Source: Homoserinimonas sp044769865 (GTDB lineage Bacteria > Actinomycetota > Actinomycetes > Actinomycetales > Microbacteriaceae). Taken from it: a stretch of DNA of 64,000 bases. Location: positions 992,001 through 1,056,000 of the forward strand of contig NZ_JBIZWA010000001.1 of the NCBI RefSeq assembly GCF_044769865.1, in the 5' to 3' direction. Position 1 is the stretch's first letter; each line of letters begins with the position of its first letter. The translations under genes and the position numbers were made by a program. Positions 15,732 through 23,485 of this stretch are shown here, in pieces. Under the pieces are notes generated by a model. The model worked only from the letters and a program-made list of their open reading frames with translations, was not told where the DNA came from and ran no database searches.

Positions 15732-17156
15732 CTACCTCCCGACCACGCCGGTGCGGTTGATGAGGGTGTCGAGCATCTCGTCGACGGCGGTCATGACGCG
15801 CGCGGCGCCCTGGTAGGCCACCTGGTAGGTGAGCATGTTGATGTTCTCCTCGTCCATGTCGACGGCGGAGGCCGAGAGCTGGGCGCCGACTGCGGCATCC
15901 GCGCTGATGTCGGCGAGGGCGGACTGCTGGGCGGCCGTGCGGGAGGCGACGCCGATGCCGGTCACGATCGACGACCAGAGCGCATCCGGACCTTCGGGGT
16001 CGAGACCGACCTGGGCGATCGCGTCGGCGATCGTGCCGTCGTAGGCACCGGCGCCCGGGGTGCTGGAGGCGATGCCGTTCATGTCGGTCGGAATCACCGT
16101 CAGTCCGCGGGCGGCGGGAAGCCCGGCACTGAAGTCGAAGAAGTTGCCGCCGGACACGCCCTGATTGGTCTCGCCCGTCGTGTGGATTGCGTTGACCTTG
16201 TCAGCGAGGGCCTGCGCGAAGACGTTCAGCGCCTCGGCCGCCTCGGCGAAGGTGCCGCCCGTGCCGTTGCCGTCGATTGGGGCGAGGATGGCGACGGACG
16301 CCGCCAGCTCGCCACCATCGAGGGCGATCGCCGCTCCCGGCCGGTGTGCCCATTCGAGCTGCACGGCGCTTGTGAGCCCGTCCTGCATCCGGAGCCCGCC
16401 CGCGACGGCGACGGGTCGGAAGCTGTCGCCTGAGACGATCGCGTTGCCGCCGACAAGCACCTCGACGGTGCCGTCTGCGGTCTCGCGTGCGGTTCCACCG
16501 GCGAGGCTCGCGATCGTGGCGGTGAGGGTGCTGCGCTTGTCGAGCAGTTCGTTGACGGAGCCGCCCGCCGCGATGGCGGAACGGATGCGGCCGTTGAGGT
16601 CGGCGACCTGCTGGGCCGCCGAGTTGAGCTCCGACACCATGCCGTCGGTGCGGGCACGCATGCCGGCCCACTCGTTCTCGATGTCGGTGTAGGCCTTGCC
16701 GATGCGGGAGGTCAGCACGCCGGCCTGCTCGAGCAGCACGCCAGCGGATGCGGGTTCGCCCGCGCGGTTGGAGACGTCCTGCCAGGCGGCCCAGAACTCC
16801 GAGAGCTGGGCCGAGATGCCGTTCTCGCCGGGCTCCTGCAGGATGCCCTCGATGTTTGAAAGTGCGCGTGCGTTGAGGTTCCAGAACCCAGCGGATGCCG
16901 CGGAGGAGCGCACCTTGGAGTCGACGAAGAGGTCGCCGAGGCGGGCGATGCCCTCAACCGAGACGCCCTGGCCGACGCGCGTGCCGTGGGAGAGCGGGCC
17001 GGTCTGGGCGACGCCGCCGATGGATGAGGTCGTCAGGCGCTGGCGCGTGTAGCCCTCCGTGTTGACGTTGGCAATGTTCTGGCCGACGACGTCGAGGCCC
17101 TGCCGGGCGGCGTTGAGTGCGGTGTAGGCGGTGTTCAGCCCGCTGAAGGTGCTCAT
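15732..17156 (-). CDS. flgK: Flagellar hook-associated protein FlgK (HAP1)
   Basis: 474 residues. The N terminus has the rod/hook motif GQNIANVNTEGYTRQR (about 27-42), and the C-terminal helix INMLTYQVAYQGAARVMTAVDEMLDTLINRTG is typical of HAP1. It forms the first ring between hook and filament. It follows flgN with a two-base gap and precedes flgL, so the chaperone and its two client junction proteins form one operon driven from the site at 17687-17714. Confidence 0.95.
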   Translation of the reverse strand: MSTFSGLNTAYTALNAARQGLDVVGQNIANVNTEGYTRQRLTTSSIGGVAQTGPLSHGTRVGQGVSVEGIARLGDLFVDSKVRSSAASAGFWNLNARALSNIEGILQEPGENGISAQLSEFWAAWQDVSNRAGEPASAGVLLEQAGVLTSRIGKAYTDIENEWAGMRARTDGMVSELNSAAQQVADLNGRIRSAIAAGGSVNELLDKRSTLTATIASLAGGTARETADGTVEVLVGGNAIVSGDSFRPVAVAGGLRMQDGLTSAVQLEWAHRPGAAIALDGGELAASVAILAPIDGNGTGGTFAEAAEALNVFAQALADKVNAIHTTGETNQGVSGGNFFDFSAGLPAARGLTVIPTDMNGIASSTPGAGAYDGTIADAIAQVGLDPEGPDALWSSIVTGIGVASRTAAQQSALADISADAAVGAQLSASAVDMDEENINMLTYQVAYQGAARVMTAVDEMLDTLINRTGVVGR

Positions 17157-17158
17157 GG

Positions 17159-17644
17159 TCAGAATCTCTCGTCGATCAGGCGGGCACTGCCGGTGTCGAT
17201 GGCCTCGCCCGTGGAGCCATAGGTGCCGGTGTCGCCGCCGAGGTTGGCGAGGGTCTCCTGTGTCGACCGCAGGGCGGAGCGCAGGAACTGCTCGTTGATG
17301 TCACGCAACTGGCCGATCTGGGCAGTCAGTTCCGCGAGGGCGGTGAGGTGGTTTGCGAAGATCTCGGCCCAGGGCCCGTCGACGGGGGCAGCTGCGACGA
17401 GGTCGCGGAGCGTGGCATCCGCCCCTGTACCCCACTGCTCGGCGAGCTCGGCGACCTCAACCGTGCGGGTGAGGCCGAGGGCGCGGAGGCGCTCGAGCAC
17501 CTGCTCGACCTCACGCGTGGCATGGGGAAGCCAGCGGGTCTTGCCGGTCGTGAGCAGCAGCTGCTCCTCCTCGAGCTTGAAGAGCAGGAGTTCGAGGAGC
17601 TCACGCTCGCGCCACAGGGTGGCGGAGACTTCGTTTGCTCCCAC
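17159..17644 (-). CDS. flgN: FlgN-like export chaperone
   Basis: 161-residue, largely helical protein at the head of the flgK-flgL operon. It carries the FlgN pattern WRERELLELLLFKLEEEQLLL near the N terminus and a leucine-rich C-terminal helix (INEQFLRSALRSTQETLA). FlgN keeps FlgK and FlgL unfolded before export, so operon context agrees. It starts with GTG at 17644 behind GGAGAG. That ribosome-binding site overlaps an ACGGA word, a possible CsrA contact. Confidence 0.88.
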   Translation of the reverse strand: MGANEVSATLWRERELLELLLFKLEEEQLLLTTGKTRWLPHATREVEQVLERLRALGLTRTVEVAELAEQWGTGADATLRDLVAAAPVDGPWAEIFANHLTALAELTAQIGQLRDINEQFLRSALRSTQETLANLGGDTGTYGSTGEAIDTGSARLIDERF

Positions 17645-17686
17645 GGTGCTCTCCGTTCATCTGGTCTCGGGTGTCGCCACGGTGGA

Positions 17687-17714
17687 CTGTCGGCACCGGG
17701 GCCGCTCCGGTAAG
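17687..17714 (-). promoter_or_regulatory. Sigma-28 promoter P1, flgN-flgK-flgL-fliW
   Basis: On the minus strand: CTTA, 16 bases, GCCGACAG. This has the same layout and spacing as the four other flagellar promoters listed here. Transcription would start about 35 bases before the flgN GTG. Confidence 0.82.
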
Positions 17715-17735
17715 GCGAATCATCCGGAAATTTCT

Positions 17736-17828
17736 GTACCCCGGCTGAAAACCCGGCGTACCCCAGTTGTGGGGATGTGCTCCCCCCTAGGGGGGACAAG
17801 GCGCTAACTGAATAAGCCGAACCGGCTT
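17736..17828 (+). promoter_or_regulatory. Palindrome-rich control region upstream of fliA
   Basis: The roughly 300 bases between P1 and fliA hold no gene but several ordered elements. GTACCCC occurs twice, exactly 22 bases apart (17736-17742, 17758-17764). The hairpin CCCCAGTTGTGGGG follows (17761-17774), then the perfect 16-bp palindrome TCCCCCCTAGGGGGGA (17781-17796), and AAGCCG-AAC-CGGCTT (17814-17828). None matches the sigma-28 pattern. Two helical turns between the direct repeats suit a dimeric activator, so this may be where a master regulator acts on fliA. Confidence 0.5.
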
Positions 17829-18023
17829 CCGTGGCCTCGCGTTCCCTCCATAGAGTCTCCACTGTCGCTCGGGTCAGACCCGGGAGACACCAACCGAGTT
17901 CGAGGCGCGCAGGGTCCCGAAGCCCCGCGTCATCCGAGTCTCCTTCCCGGTTGAGACGTGGCCCGTCACCTCGCTTACCCGCGAACGCAAATGCAAGAAA
18001 CCGAACCAAACGGGGGTACAGCT

Positions 18024-18842
18024 GTGGACAGAGCCACACGCAATGCACTGGTGGTGGAGAACCTGCCGCTCGTCGGCTACCTCGTCTCCGAGCTGTGCGC
18101 CCGCGCCACTCACCTCTCCCGCGACGACCTGGCATCGGCCGGCGCCATCGGCCTCATCACGGCCGCCGAATCCTTCAAGCCCGAGCTCGGGATCCCCTTC
18201 GGCGCCTACGCCCGCAAGCGCATCCTCGGTGCCTTCTCCGACGAGCTGCGCTCGGAGGACTGGGCGAGCCGCGGCACCCGCAAGCGCATCAAGGAGACCC
18301 TCGCGGTCGAGGAGCAGCTCACGGCGGCCCTCGGTCGCCGCCCCTCCGCAGACGAGGTCGCCAACTCGCTCGGTGTCACCCGCGACGAGGCGCAGCAGGC
18401 GATGGCGGATGCCTCACGCCACGTCACGACGCTCGATGACGTCACCTCTGACCAGCTTGTCGCCGAGACCGTGCTGCCGGAGGAGCAGCTGCTCGAGAAC
18501 GAGCGCACCGTCTTCGTGCGCTCGGCCGTCGATGTGCTGCCCGAGAAGATGCGCCACATCATCACGGCGATCTACTTCGAGGACCGCACGGTCAAGGAGG
18601 TGGCCGAGGAGCTCGGCATCACCCACTCGGCCGTGTCGCAGCAGCGCTCGGAGGCGATCCGCCTGCTGAGGGACGGGATGAACACGCACTTCGCAGACGA
18701 CGAGAGCGAGCACGAGCCGCAGTCGCGCATCTCGGCCGCAAGCCGCAGCGCCTACCTTGCGCGCCTCGCCGACCAGGCCTTCAGCGGCATGTCGCGGGCG
18801 GCCCTCCCGGCCCCCCAGCTTCTGAATTCAGAAATCGCCTAA
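18024..18842 (+). CDS. fliA: Flagellar sigma factor FliA (sigma-28, FliA/WhiG type)
   Basis: Sigma-70-family factor of 272 residues from the chosen start. Region 2 is seen in DLASAGAIGLITAAESFKP and IPFGAYARKRILGAF, region 3 in RKRIKETLAVEEQL, and region 4 in VKEVAEELGITHSAVSQQRSEAIRLL, the DNA-binding helix that reads the -35. The short linker and lack of region 1.1 suit the FliA/WhiG group. GTG 18024 is preceded by GGGGG at eight bases; ATG 17991 is an alternative without a good ribosome-binding site. Its stop codon TAA forms three bases of the -35 element of the flagellin promoter. It most likely reads all five CT(A/T)A-N16-GCCGA(T/C)AG sites here. No anti-sigma factor FlgM is visible nearby. 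Confidence 0.9.
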   Translation: MDRATRNALVVENLPLVGYLVSELCARATHLSRDDLASAGAIGLITAAESFKPELGIPFGAYARKRILGAFSDELRSEDWASRGTRKRIKETLAVEEQLTAALGRRPSADEVANSLGVTRDEAQQAMADASRHVTTLDDVTSDQLVAETVLPEEQLLENERTVFVRSAVDVLPEKMRHIITAIYFEDRTVKEVAEELGITHSAVSQQRSEAIRLLRDGMNTHFADDESEHEPQSRISAASRSAYLARLADQAFSGMSRAALPAPQLLNSEIA

Positions 18843-18866
18843 CGGATGCCACGAGGCAGCCGATAG
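18839..18866 (+). promoter_or_regulatory. Sigma-28 promoter P2, flagellin operon
   Basis: CTAA (18839-18842), 16 bases, GCCGATAG (18859-18866). The -35 element includes the fliA stop codon. The leader to the flagellin ATG is about 55 bases and holds two CsrA-like sites. Confidence 0.9.
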
Positions 18867-18875
18867 CTAGAGTTA

Positions 18876-18920
18876 CCGGCCCATGGATGGGCCGGCGAAC
18901 ACCACCCACATCACGGAGGA
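18876..18920 (+). promoter_or_regulatory. CsrA-type sites in the flagellin leader
   Basis: Site 1 is a hairpin CCGGCCC-ATGGAT-GGGCCGG (18876-18895) with GGA exposed in the loop, the standard CsrA target. Site 2 is ACGGAGGA, where ANGGA overlaps the ribosome-binding site (about 18913-18920). Two such sites a short distance apart, one covering the ribosome-binding site, is the arrangement by which CsrA represses hag in Bacillus. Confidence 0.72.
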
Positions 18921-18927
18921 AAACACC

Positions 18928-20097
18928 ATGGGTATGCAGATCAACACCAACGTTGCGGCGCTCAACGCGTACCGCAACCTGTCCAACACGCAGAACGACC
19001 TCTCGAAGTCGCTTGAGAAGCTCTCCAGTGGCCTCCGGATCAACCGTGCTGCAGACGACGCGGCTGGCCTCGCAATCTCCGAGGGCCTGCGCTCGCAGGT
19101 CGGCGGACTCAAGGTTGCAGCCCGCAACGCTCAGGACGGCATCTCGGTCATCCAGACCGCGGAGGGCGCCCTGACCGAGGCACACTCCATCCTGCAGCGC
19201 ATGCGTGACCTCGCGGTGCAGGCTGGTAACGACTCGAACAACGCGGAGTCACGCAAGGCGATCGAGACCGAGGTGACCGCGCTGGTTTCCGAGCTCGACC
19301 GCATCGGTAAGGGCACCAACTTCAACGGCATCAACCTGCTCGATGGCAGCGAGTCCAGCCTCAAGTTCCAGGTCGGCGCCGATGGCGATGCGAACAGCCG
19401 GATCTCGGTGGACCTGAGCGGCGCGAACGTCGAGAGCATCGCGAACGAACTCTCAACCGGTGCTCTGGCCGTCGGCGGCACGAGGTTCGACATCGCGGAT
19501 GCCTCGGCTGTCACGGGCACGCTCACCTTCTCGGCCACTAAGGGCGGCGAGGTCACCGAGGTCACGACTGGCGCCCTCGCTGGCGGATACACCAGTGTCG
19601 AGGCTGTCGCCTCTGCCCTGCGTAACGACGCTGCGTTCTCGGCAAACTTCTCGGTCACGGTCGAGAAGGACGCGAACGGTGCTGGAACGGGCATCATCGT
19701 CAAGGCCAACAACGGTGGCGACCTTGTTGCTGCGGACAACGCGACGGTCGGCACGGGCCTCGCCGCGGGCGCGCAGGTCGCGACCGGTATGGTCGGCCTG
19801 CAGTTCGGCACGGCCGATGAGGCTCAGGCGTCGATCAACGCGATCGACGAGAAGATCACGGCTATCTCGACCGCGCGCTCGAACCTCGGTGCGCAGCAGA
19901 ACCGCTTCGAGTCGGCAATCAACTCGCTCAATGTCTCAAGCGAGAACCTCGCCGCTGCCGAGTCGCGCATCCGCGACACGGACATGGCGTCGGAGATGGT
20001 CAACTACACCCGCGCGAACATCCTGTCGCAGGCTGGTACCGCCATGCTCGCGCAGGCGAACCAGTCCAACCAGGGCGTTCTCCAGCTCCTCGGCTAA
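18928..20097 (+). CDS. fliC: Flagellin
   Basis: Filament subunit of 389 residues. The N-terminal D0/D1 part begins MGMQINTNVAALNAYRNL and includes the LSSGLRINRAADDAAGLAIS motif. The C-terminal part has SRIRDTDMASEMVNYTRA and ends NQGVLQLLG. The variable middle (about residues 180-310) is modest and Thr/Ala/Val-rich. I chose ATG 18928 because GGAGGA ends eight bases upstream; an in-frame ATG at 18883 lies inside the leader hairpin. Expression should depend on FliA (P2) and on CsrA/FliW through the leader. It heads flagellin-fliD-fliS-fliT. Only one flagellin gene is present here. Confidence 0.96.
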   Translation: MGMQINTNVAALNAYRNLSNTQNDLSKSLEKLSSGLRINRAADDAAGLAISEGLRSQVGGLKVAARNAQDGISVIQTAEGALTEAHSILQRMRDLAVQAGNDSNNAESRKAIETEVTALVSELDRIGKGTNFNGINLLDGSESSLKFQVGADGDANSRISVDLSGANVESIANELSTGALAVGGTRFDIADASAVTGTLTFSATKGGEVTEVTTGALAGGYTSVEAVASALRNDAAFSANFSVTVEKDANGAGTGIIVKANNGGDLVAADNATVGTGLAAGAQVATGMVGLQFGTADEAQASINAIDEKITAISTARSNLGAQQNRFESAINSLNVSSENLAAAESRIRDTDMASEMVNYTRANILSQAGTAMLAQANQSNQGVLQLLG

Positions 20098-20113
20098 GCC
20101 ACGGAGTAGCTAG

Positions 20114-20173
20114 ACCACACCTGGTGGTGCTCGCGCGCGGAACTGGACCTCTTCGCGCGGGTACCCCAGGTGT
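20114..20173 (+). terminator. Hairpin region between flagellin and fliD
   Basis: ACCAC-ACCTG-GTGGT forms a short stem (20114-20128), while ACACCTGG (20117-20124) can instead pair with CCAGGTGT (20166-20173) across an inner CGCGCG pair. The two structures exclude each other. Such an element could stop part of transcription after flagellin, giving more flagellin than FliD, or stabilise the flagellin mRNA. There is no T-tract. Confidence 0.45.
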
Positions 20174-20210
20174 CTTCCACATCCAGCACCGAAACTTGGG
20201 GGAGTGACAC

Positions 20211-21533
20211 ATGGGCATCAGCCTTCCTGGCCTTGCCAGCGGCCTCGACAGCGCCACGCTCATCGAGTCCCTCATGCAGCTTGAGGCGATCCCGCAGAGC
20301 CTTCTCAGGCGGAAGGCGACCGTCACCTCCAGCACAGTCACGGTGCTGCAGGCGCTCAACCAGAAGTTCGCCTCCCTCGCCGAGACTGCAAAGTCTGCCG
20401 CGAAGCCCGACTCCATCGACCTGCACAAGGCCACCGCAAGCGCCGACAGCATCACGGTTAAGGCAGAGAAGGGCGCAGCACCAGGCTCCCTGGATCTCGT
20501 CGTCAAGGAGCTCGCCACCAAGCAGACCTCCGTCTCGGATGCCATCACCGGCTGGAGCGGGGACCTCACGCTCGAGAACGCGAGCGGCCCCGTCACCGTC
20601 ACCGCCGACTCCATCGACGCTCTCGTCACCGCGATCAACGGGTCCGAAGCGGGGGTCACGGCCATGAAGGTCTCGGCAGGGAAGGACGAGTTCGGCGAGA
20701 ATCTGTACCGCCTACAACTGACGTCCACCGAAACCGGCGCGGACTCCGCCTTCACCGTCACCGGCCTCGGCACGACGGAGACTGCGGCAGCCCACGACGC
20801 GGAGGTCGCGCTGTGGGCTGGCACCGATGCCGAGCAGGTCATCACCTCCAAGACGAACACCTTCAGCGACCTGCTCCCAGGCGTCTCCGTCACGGTCGCC
20901 AAGAAGTCGGATGACCCGGTCACCGTGACCGTCGTGCGGGACACGGCCGGCGCATCGGCCGTCGCGAAGGGCCTGGTCACCGCGGTGAGCGAGGCGCTCG
21001 CCTTCATCGACGTGCGGACCAAGGTCACCAACAGCACCGACGCCGACGGCAACCCCATTGTCTCGGGCGGCTCGCTCACAGGCGACAGCACCGTGCGCTC
21101 CGCGCGTCAAAGCCTCGTCTCGGCGATCTCGATGCCGGTGGGCGGAAAGTCTCCGAGCGAGTACGGCATCACCCTCACCAAATCGGGCACGATCGAGTTC
21201 GACGCCTCGAAGTTTGAGGCGGCCCTCACCGCGGATCCGGAGACGGTGCAAGCCGCGATCACGGAACTTGCCACACGCGTTGACGCCGCCGCGACCACTG
21301 TCTCCGACAAGTACACGGGCACCCTCACGACCAAGATCACGGGCCAGCAGTCGCTCGTCACCAACTACAACGAACAGGTCGCCGCCTGGGACAACCGCCT
21401 TGCGACCCGCCGCGCCACCCTCGAGCGTACCTACGCCGCGCTCGAGGTGCGCATGAGCGCCCTCAACTCCCAATCCAGTTGGCTCAGCTCTCAGATCGCC
21501 TCCCTCCCGACGTATGAAGGCAGCAAGAAATGA
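20211..21533 (+). CDS. fliD: Filament cap protein FliD (HAP2)
   Basis: 440 residues. The N terminus MGISLPGLASGLDSATLIESLMQLE is the standard FliD coiled region, and the C-terminal part (LERTYAALEVRMSALNSQSSWLSSQIASL) is the paired helix. It caps the growing filament and folds arriving flagellin. It sits between flagellin and fliS, and its stop overlaps the fliS ATG by four bases. Confidence 0.94.
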   Translation: MGISLPGLASGLDSATLIESLMQLEAIPQSLLRRKATVTSSTVTVLQALNQKFASLAETAKSAAKPDSIDLHKATASADSITVKAEKGAAPGSLDLVVKELATKQTSVSDAITGWSGDLTLENASGPVTVTADSIDALVTAINGSEAGVTAMKVSAGKDEFGENLYRLQLTSTETGADSAFTVTGLGTTETAAAHDAEVALWAGTDAEQVITSKTNTFSDLLPGVSVTVAKKSDDPVTVTVVRDTAGASAVAKGLVTAVSEALAFIDVRTKVTNSTDADGNPIVSGGSLTGDSTVRSARQSLVSAISMPVGGKSPSEYGITLTKSGTIEFDASKFEAALTADPETVQAAITELATRVDAAATTVSDKYTGTLTTKITGQQSLVTNYNEQVAAWDNRLATRRATLERTYAALEVRMSALNSQSSWLSSQIASLPTYEGSKK

Positions 21534-21967
21534 CGATGTACGGAATTGACGCCCGCCGTGCCGACTACGCGCGCGAAGCCATCCTCAACGCCTCGCCCGC
21601 GCGCCTGCTCACGATGCTCTACGACCGGCTCATCCTCGACCTGCAGCGCGCCGAGATCGCGCAGGACATCGAGGACTGGGATTCGGCGTCGAAGCACCTG
21701 CTGCACGCGCAGGACATCCTCGCGGAGCTCACCTCCTCACTCAAGGTCGACGAATGGGACGGCGCCGACGCCCTCCTCGGCGTCTACACCTTCGCGACGA
21801 AGGCGCTCATCTTCGCCAACATCCACCGCGACGTCGAGAGCACGCGCGTGTGCATCACACTGCTCGAGCCGCTGCGCCAGACCTGGCACGAGGCGGCCGC
21901 GCAGGCGCCCGACACCGCAGCGCCCATCGTCGAACGTGCCGTCGGCGGCACCCTCGGCGTCGCGTGA
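21530..21967 (+). CDS. fliS: Flagellin export chaperone FliS
   Basis: 145-residue four-helix protein with the FliS pattern ILNASPARLLTMLYDRLILDLQRA (about 18-41). It binds the C-terminal helix of flagellin and prevents early assembly. Start and stop both overlap neighbours by four bases (fliD before, fliT after). The C-terminal tail (APDTAAPIVERAVGGTLGVA) is slightly longer than in Bacillus. Confidence 0.93.
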   Translation: MTMYGIDARRADYAREAILNASPARLLTMLYDRLILDLQRAEIAQDIEDWDSASKHLLHAQDILAELTSSLKVDEWDGADALLGVYTFATKALIFANIHRDVESTRVCITLLEPLRQTWHEAAAQAPDTAAPIVERAVGGTLGVA

Positions 21968-22272
21968 GCATGGCGATGCCCGACACGAGCTTCAATGCCT
22001 GGGTCGACGCGCTCGACGAACTTGAGCGCGAGCTCGAATGGGCCGACGACGTCGTCAGCGGGCGCAGCGCCCAGTGGACCCCGCCGCAGGGCCTCGGCAC
22101 GATGCCGGCAGAGCTCGTCGACCGGGCCGCCCGCATCCTCGACGCGCAGCGAAACCTCATGACGCGGCTCGACGAGGGACGCCAAGACGTGGGTCGGCAC
22201 CTCGCCGCGCTGCGGAGTGTGCCTGCGGTGACGGATGCCGCGGCATCCGTCTACCTCGATGTCGCCGGATAA
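21964..22272 (+). CDS. fliT: FliT-like flagellar chaperone
   Basis: Small helical protein of 102 residues directly after fliS, translationally coupled by a GTGA overlap at 21964 (ATG 21970 and 21976 are other possible starts). Sequence similarity to known FliT is weak; the call rests on size, helical content (WVDALDELERELEWADDVV) and the usual fliD-fliS-fliT order. In enteric bacteria FliT binds FliD. A 20-bp palindrome made of two GGATGCC words lies inside the gene at 22231-22250. Confidence 0.6.
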   Translation: MSMAMPDTSFNAWVDALDELERELEWADDVVSGRSAQWTPPQGLGTMPAELVDRAARILDAQRNLMTRLDEGRQDVGRHLAALRSVPAVTDAAASVYLDVAG

Positions 22273-22283
22273 CTGAAAAACAC

Positions 22284-22311
22284 CTAACGGCTGCGGCAAC
22301 GATGCCGATAG
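22284..22311 (+). promoter_or_regulatory. Sigma-28 promoter P3, flgB operon
   Basis: CTAA (22284-22287), 16 bases, GCCGATAG (22304-22311). It starts 11 bases after fliT and opens the long operon flgB to flgE. Confidence 0.9.
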
Positions 22312-22342
22312 CTGAACAAGAGCAGGGATCGCTCGCACCCCA

Positions 22343-22357
22343 GGCCATGGATCGGCC
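22343..22357 (+). promoter_or_regulatory. CsrA-type hairpin in the flgB leader
   Basis: GGCC-ATGGATC-GGCC gives a four-bp stem with ATGGA in the loop. The surrounding CCATGGAT-GGCCGG resembles the flagellin-leader hairpin at 18876, suggesting a common origin. The stem is short, so binding is less certain than at flagellin. Confidence 0.5.
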
Positions 22358-22390
22358 GGAACCACTCATCCATGAAATGGGATTCACGCA

Positions 22391-22732
22391 GTGTTTGAAT
22401 CTGTGACGTCACTTGCCCTCGGCAGCGCCCTCGATGGTCTCTCCGAGCGCCAGCGAGTGATCGCCAACAACATCGCGAACGTCAACACCCCCGGCTACAA
22501 GGCCCAGCGGGTGCTTTTCGAGGATGCCCTCGCCAAGTCGGTGCGCCAGGGTGACGGTGCCGTCGCCGCGACCGTCGCCGACTCCCTCGAACCCACCCGC
22601 CTCGACGGCAACAACGTGAACCTCGACACCGAGACGCTCTCCAACGTCGACACCCTCCTGCGCTACCAGTTCGCTGCGCGCGCGGTCGAGGGGCAGTTCA
22701 CGAGCGTGCGCACAGCCCTGAGAACGAACTAG
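22391..22732 (+). CDS. flgB: Flagellar proximal rod protein FlgB
   Basis: 113 residues starting with GTG at 22391. It has the rod signature NNIANVNTPGYKAQRV (about 27-42) and a C-terminal helix. It forms part of the rod near the MS ring. First gene of the eleven-gene run flgB to flgE, under P3. The ribosome-binding site is weak (TGGGA), and the leader carries a GGA-loop hairpin. Confidence 0.93.
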   Translation: MFESVTSLALGSALDGLSERQRVIANNIANVNTPGYKAQRVLFEDALAKSVRQGDGAVAATVADSLEPTRLDGNNVNLDTETLSNVDTLLRYQFAARAVEGQFTSVRTALRTN

Positions 22733-22748
22733 GACAGGGGACACACTC

Positions 22749-23141
22749 ATGACCTTCGACGCAATCGGCATCGCCGGCACGGGACTCACCCTGCACCGCA
22801 AGTGGCTCGACGCCGTCTCCGACAACCTCGCCAACGTCAACACGGTGCGCGGCACCGACGACGAGGCGTTTCGCGCGCGGTACGTCGTCGCCCAGGCGGG
22901 CGAAGGCGCGACGGGCGTGTACGTGCAGGGTGCCGCCTACGGCGACGCCGAGGGCCGGGTCGTCTACGAGCCCGACCACCCCCTCGCCGACGAGGCCGGC
23001 TACGTGCGCTACCCCGAGATCGACATGGCCAGCCAGATGAGCCAGCTCATCATGGCCCAGCGCGGCTACCAGGCGAGTGCCGCGGTCGTCGACCGCGCCA
23101 AGGAGGCCTACCAGGCCGCAATCCAGATCGGACGTGCATGA
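22749..23141 (+). CDS. flgC: Flagellar rod protein FlgC
   Basis: 130 residues. It carries the rod motif SDNLANVNTVRGTDD and the C-terminal pattern DMASQMSQLIMAQRGYQASAAV typical of FlgC. The stop overlaps the fliE ATG. Confidence 0.94.
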   Translation: MTFDAIGIAGTGLTLHRKWLDAVSDNLANVNTVRGTDDEAFRARYVVAQAGEGATGVYVQGAAYGDAEGRVVYEPDHPLADEAGYVRYPEIDMASQMSQLIMAQRGYQASAAVVDRAKEAYQAAIQIGRA

Positions 23142-23485
23142 TGGCCATCCCCGCGATTCCCGCCCTCGGCGGCAGCGGTGCGTTCAGCATCGGCGAGCAC
23201 GACCTCTCGATCCGTGGTGCGCTCGCCGCGACATCCGGTGCCGGCTCCGTGCAGTCGACGGATGGCGCGGCCTTCGGTAGCTCCCTCGCGGGGGCGATCG
23301 ACGGCCTGCAGTCGCTGCAGTCGACCTCGAACGAGCTCGCGATCAAGGCCGTGACGGGTGACCTCAACGACATCCACGACGCCACCATCGCATCCACCCG
23401 TGCCGCCGTCACGCTCGAACTCATCGCGGCCGTGCGCAACAAGGGTGTCGACGCCTTCAACGAGATCATGAGGATGCAGGCCTAA
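23138..23485 (+). CDS. fliE: Flagellar hook-basal body protein FliE
   Basis: 115 residues; the C-terminal pattern IASTRAAVTLELIAAVRNKGVDAFNEIMRM is the FliE signature. FliE joins the MS ring to the rod. ATG 23138 overlaps the flgC stop (ATGATGG; 23141 is an equally possible start), and the stop shares a base with the fliF ATG. Confidence 0.92.
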   Translation: MMAIPAIPALGGSGAFSIGEHDLSIRGALAATSGAGSVQSTDGAAFGSSLAGAIDGLQSLQSTSNELAIKAVTGDLNDIHDATIASTRAAVTLELIAAVRNKGVDAFNEIMRMQA

